Positions 61,467-64,000 of a stretch of DNA of 64,000 nt are shown here, in pieces. Source of the DNA: Paenibacillus sp. PL91 (lineage in GTDB: Bacteria > Bacillota > Bacilli > Paenibacillales > Paenibacillaceae). The stretch covers positions 372,001 through 436,000 of the forward strand of contig NZ_JABBYG020000005.1 in assembly GCF_012935325.2 (NCBI RefSeq). Reading direction: 5' to 3'. Positions within the stretch are counted from its first letter, which is position 1, and every line of letters starts with the position of its first letter. The translations under genes and the position numbers were made by a program. The notes below the pieces were generated by a model, which saw nothing but the letters and a program-made list of their open reading frames with translations, was not told the DNA's origin and searched no databases.

Positions 61467-64000
61467 GTGGTGAATCAATCATTTAACAAATTAATAGCAA
61501 TCGCTCTTGCATTCGTTTTGCTGTTGCCTGCGCAATTGGTTATGGCGGCTGATGTGGAAACTGGAGAAGCAATAAGCAAGCAAGAGATGACAGCTGCAAG
61601 CAGCACGTACTCCGATGTATATGGGCATTGGGCTGAGAAGGATTTTAACGTTTGGCAGAATAAACAACTGATTAAAGGCTATGGCGACGGTATTTTCAAG
61701 CCGAATCAGGCGATTAGCCGCGCGGAATTTATAACGTTGATCAATCGCGTATTCCGGTTTGTTGAAGAGCAAGAGGTATCGTTCTCGGATGTACCCGCAT
61801 CAAGCGCCTTTTTTAAGGAAATGGGGAAAGCGTTGGCAGCAGGATACATAACCGGCTACAGCGATGGAACGATCCGTCCGAACGGTTTGATCACTCGCCA
61901 AGAGGCAGCGGTTATGTTGTTCAGAGCGTTCAGGTTGAAAAGCACAGTAAATCATGAAAGCGCTCTTACCGATCTAGCAGTGCTGCCTGCTTGGAGCAAG
62001 GTCGCTGTAGATACATTAGTAAATGAGAGCTACATCGAAGGATACGAGGACAAGACCTTTAAACCAACGAAAAAGATTACAAGAGCAGAGGCGCTTCGCC
62101 TCGTAAACAATATTTCCGGCGAGATTTTGACAGAGGAAGGCACTTATTCAGATGTCATCACCCGTAATATAGTCATCAATAAAGCAAATATTACGTTGAA
62201 GGATACGCAAATCGAAGGCAATCTGTATTTATCGGAAGGGATAGCCGAAGGCGATGTTGTGCTGGACAACGTAACGGTGAAGGGTGCTTTGCATGTATTC
62301 GGCGGCGGAGAGAACAGCATTAAAGTAAATGACTCGGATATTGCGCAGCTATTTGTCGATAAGAAGAATGGCAAGCTCCGGGTTGTTACGCAAGGCAAAA
62401 CAACGGTCGGTCAAGTGTTCGTCCTATCCGGCGTCAAGCTAGAGGAGGATGCAGCGTTAACTGGCGCGGGTTTCGGGAAAGTAATCCTTGAGGAGGAAAT
62501 GAGAGCAAACGCTACGGTTGATCTTTCAGGCAGCTTTGAGCAAGTGGATGTACAGGCCTTATCTGCTCCTGCCATTCATCTCCTAAAAGGGATCATTAAT
62601 AAAATGATCGTGGCGCAAAAAGCCGCCTTGCACGTCGAAGAGGCTTCCGAAATCAAGGATATCGTCATTTCATTTGACGGCAAGATCAACGTCGTTGGCA
62701 AAGGGAAAGTGATAAGCGATTCGGCAAACGGAGCAAAAATAGAGCGTGATACTGCTCCTTCCATATCTAACCCTTCAGGTCCTGCGGCGACGCCGGAACC
62801 AACGGTTGCGCCAACAACAGCACCAACAACAGCACCATCAGAAACGCCAGAGCCGACAACGGCTCCAGCTCCTGTGTTTCAAAACGTATCGGTGCATGAT
62901 CCATCCGTTATAAAAACAGACGGCACCTATTATGTGTTTGGTTCCCATTTGGCGGCAGCCAAATCAAATGATCTCATGAGCTGGTCGCTCATCGACTCGG
63001 GCGTAACCGACACGAACAAGCTCTTCAAGAGCGCGGAGAGCGATGTCAAAAAAGAACTGGCTGAAGCGTTTGGCTGGGCGGAAACGGATACGCTTTGGGC
63101 TGCAGATGTCATTCAGCTTGCCGACGGCAAGTTTTATATGTACTACAATGCTTGCAAAGGAGATCAGCCGCTCTCGGCGATGGGCATTGCAGTAGCGGAT
63201 AGCATAGAAGGACCTTATGTCAATAAAGGCATCTTCTTGAAATCAGGCAAAGGCATCAGCGCAGACGGAACTGCTTATAATGGCACCAAGCATCCGAATG
63301 TCGTCGATCCAGATACCTTTTTCGATAAGGATGGCAAGCTGTGGATGGTATACGGCTCGTATTCCGGAGGCATTTATATTTTGGAGATGAACCCCGAGAC
63401 GGGCTTCCCGCTAGAGAATCAAGGCTACGGAAAACGCTTGATGGGGCAAAATCACAGCAGGATCGAGGCGCCGTACATTCAATATAATAAGGCCAATGGC
63501 TACTATTATTTATTCGTCACCTTCGGTGGCCTTGATGCGGTAGGCGGCTACAATATGCGGGTATCGCGATCCTTAAACCCGGATGGTCCTTATGTGGATT
63601 ACGAAGGCCAGGATATGATCAACGCCCATGGCCCTGCCGGCTCTTTCTTTAAGGATGATGCGATTGCGCCATTTGGCGTGAAGCTGTTCGGAAACTTTAT
63701 GTTTAGCAACTTAAATGGCGAAGCGGACTTTCCGGTTTACGGCTATGTATCTGCTGGTCATAACTCGACCTATTTGGACGAAGCAACGGGCAAGTGGTTC
63801 AATATTTTCCACAGCCGGTTTCCGTTCCGCGGGGAAGGCCATGAGGTTCGCGTCCATCAAATGTTCATGAATCAGGATGGATGGCCGGTTGTCGCTCCCC
63901 ATCGCTACAATGGAGAGACGATTGCGAAAATATCAGAAAGCGACGTCGTAGGCGACTATCATTACATGAATCACGGGAAAGAGATTACGAAGGATATTAA
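61467..64000 (+). CDS. SLH-anchored GH43 arabinanase-like protein, cut by window edge
   Basis: Open from GTG 61467 (or GTG 61470, GAAGGGG upstream) to the last base; over 840 residues are visible. Signal peptide to about 30; three SLH repeats (about 48-98, 107-160, 167-218) for wall attachment; a beta-helix-like region (220-430; VTRNIVINKANITLK); a proline/threonine linker (TPEPTVAPTTAP); then a GH43 five-bladed propeller starting VHDPSVIKTDGTYYVFGSH, with RIEAPYIQY supplying the general acid. GH43 of this type are arabinan endo-hydrolases. Exposed on the cell surface. Confidence 0.88.
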   Translation, partial: MVNQSFNKLIAIALAFVLLLPAQLVMAADVETGEAISKQEMTAASSTYSDVYGHWAEKDFNVWQNKQLIKGYGDGIFKPNQAISRAEFITLINRVFRFVEEQEVSFSDVPASSAFFKEMGKALAAGYITGYSDGTIRPNGLITRQEAAVMLFRAFRLKSTVNHESALTDLAVLPAWSKVAVDTLVNESYIEGYEDKTFKPTKKITRAEALRLVNNISGEILTEEGTYSDVITRNIVINKANITLKDTQIEGNLYLSEGIAEGDVVLDNVTVKGALHVFGGGENSIKVNDSDIAQLFVDKKNGKLRVVTQGKTTVGQVFVLSGVKLEEDAALTGAGFGKVILEEEMRANATVDLSGSFEQVDVQALSAPAIHLLKGIINKMIVAQKAALHVEEASEIKDIVISFDGKINVVGKGKVISDSANGAKIERDTAPSISNPSGPAATPEPTVAPTTAPTTAPSETPEPTTAPAPVFQNVSVHDPSVIKTDGTYYVFGSHLAAAKSNDLMSWSLIDSGVTDTNKLFKSAESDVKKELAEAFGWAETDTLWAADVIQLADGKFYMYYNACKGDQPLSAMGIAVADSIEGPYVNKGIFLKSGKGISADGTAYNGTKHPNVVDPDTFFDKDGKLWMVYGSYSGGIYILEMNPETGFPLENQGYGKRLMGQNHSRIEAPYIQYNKANGYYYLFVTFGGLDAVGGYNMRVSRSLNPDGPYVDYEGQDMINAHGPAGSFFKDDAIAPFGVKLFGNFMFSNLNGEADFPVYGYVSAGHNSTYLDEATGKWFNIFHSRFPFRGEGHEVRVHQMFMNQDGWPVVAPHRYNGETIAKISESDVVGDYHYMNHGKEITKDI

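Noticed and set aside
1-64000. CRISPR array, prophage, transposon or genomic island
   Set aside because: No regularly spaced repeats, no integrase or transposase frame, and no terminal inverted repeats were seen; base composition looks even apart from AT-rich promoters.

Overview
The window looks like chromosomal DNA of a Paenibacillus-type endospore-forming Firmicute. The grounds are a tripartite gerA-gerB-gerC spore germination operon, an alpha/beta-type SASP gene behind a near-perfect sigma-G promoter, purine-rich Shine-Dalgarno sites, S-layer-homology proteins, YesM/AraC two-component systems paired with sugar ABC transporters, and many glycoside hydrolases. The species cannot be named from the sequence alone. 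I see no rRNA, tRNA, CRISPR array, insertion sequence or prophage.

Layout. 1-3076 (minus): 5' part of a very large DUF11-repeat surface protein, cut by the left edge. 3199-12802: first carbohydrate locus, with a GH30 enzyme, YesM-type histidine kinase, AraC-type response regulator, solute-binding lipoprotein, two permeases and a GH42 enzyme. The GH30 and binding-protein promoters share a conserved element of two GTCCAA boxes 23 bp apart, abutting a cre site. 12841-15382: luciferase-like flavin oxidoreductase, chorismate mutase and a DUF3891 protein. 15411-19128 (minus): germinant receptor operon. 19278-20219 (minus): divergent PRPP synthetase paralogue. 20541-23760: GAF histidine kinase with an AirS-like cysteine motif, its NarL-type regulator, and an FMN azoreductase. 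24008-26185: TetR regulator and DHA2 drug exporter. 26208-30645: cobalamin riboswitch controlling a DUF4430 lipoprotein and a complete ECF transporter. 30779-32740: nitrilase-family hydrolase, a 46-residue membrane protein and an HNH nuclease.

32789-55190 is the centre of the window, a beta-mannan (probably acetylated galacto/glucomannan) utilisation locus. A secreted GH5 mannanase and a LacI-type regulator precede a cluster of twelve same-strand genes. These encode two solute-binding proteins (one a 976-residue fusion to carbohydrate-binding-like modules), two permease pairs, three envelope proteins of unknown role (NHL propeller, YIP1-like, DUF5696-like), a cytoplasmic GH26, an SGNH esterase, a membrane-anchored CBM35-GH26 and a GH2 beta-mannosidase. 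TTTGTTAT/ATAACAAA operators recur at the GH5, lacI and cluster promoters. The implied path is outside cleavage, capture, import, and intracellular deacetylation and trimming to mannose. Neither sugar locus encodes an ABC ATPase, so a shared MsmX/MsmK-type ATPase elsewhere is inferred.

55321-64000 holds mixed housekeeping and surface genes: an SLH protein, hisC behind a promoter embedded in a perfect 15-bp inverted repeat, a CAP-domain lipoprotein, a cold-shock protein, FabV enoyl reductase, an SASP, a DNA-ligase-like protein lacking its catalytic lysine, and an SLH-anchored GH43 arabinanase-like protein cut by the right edge.
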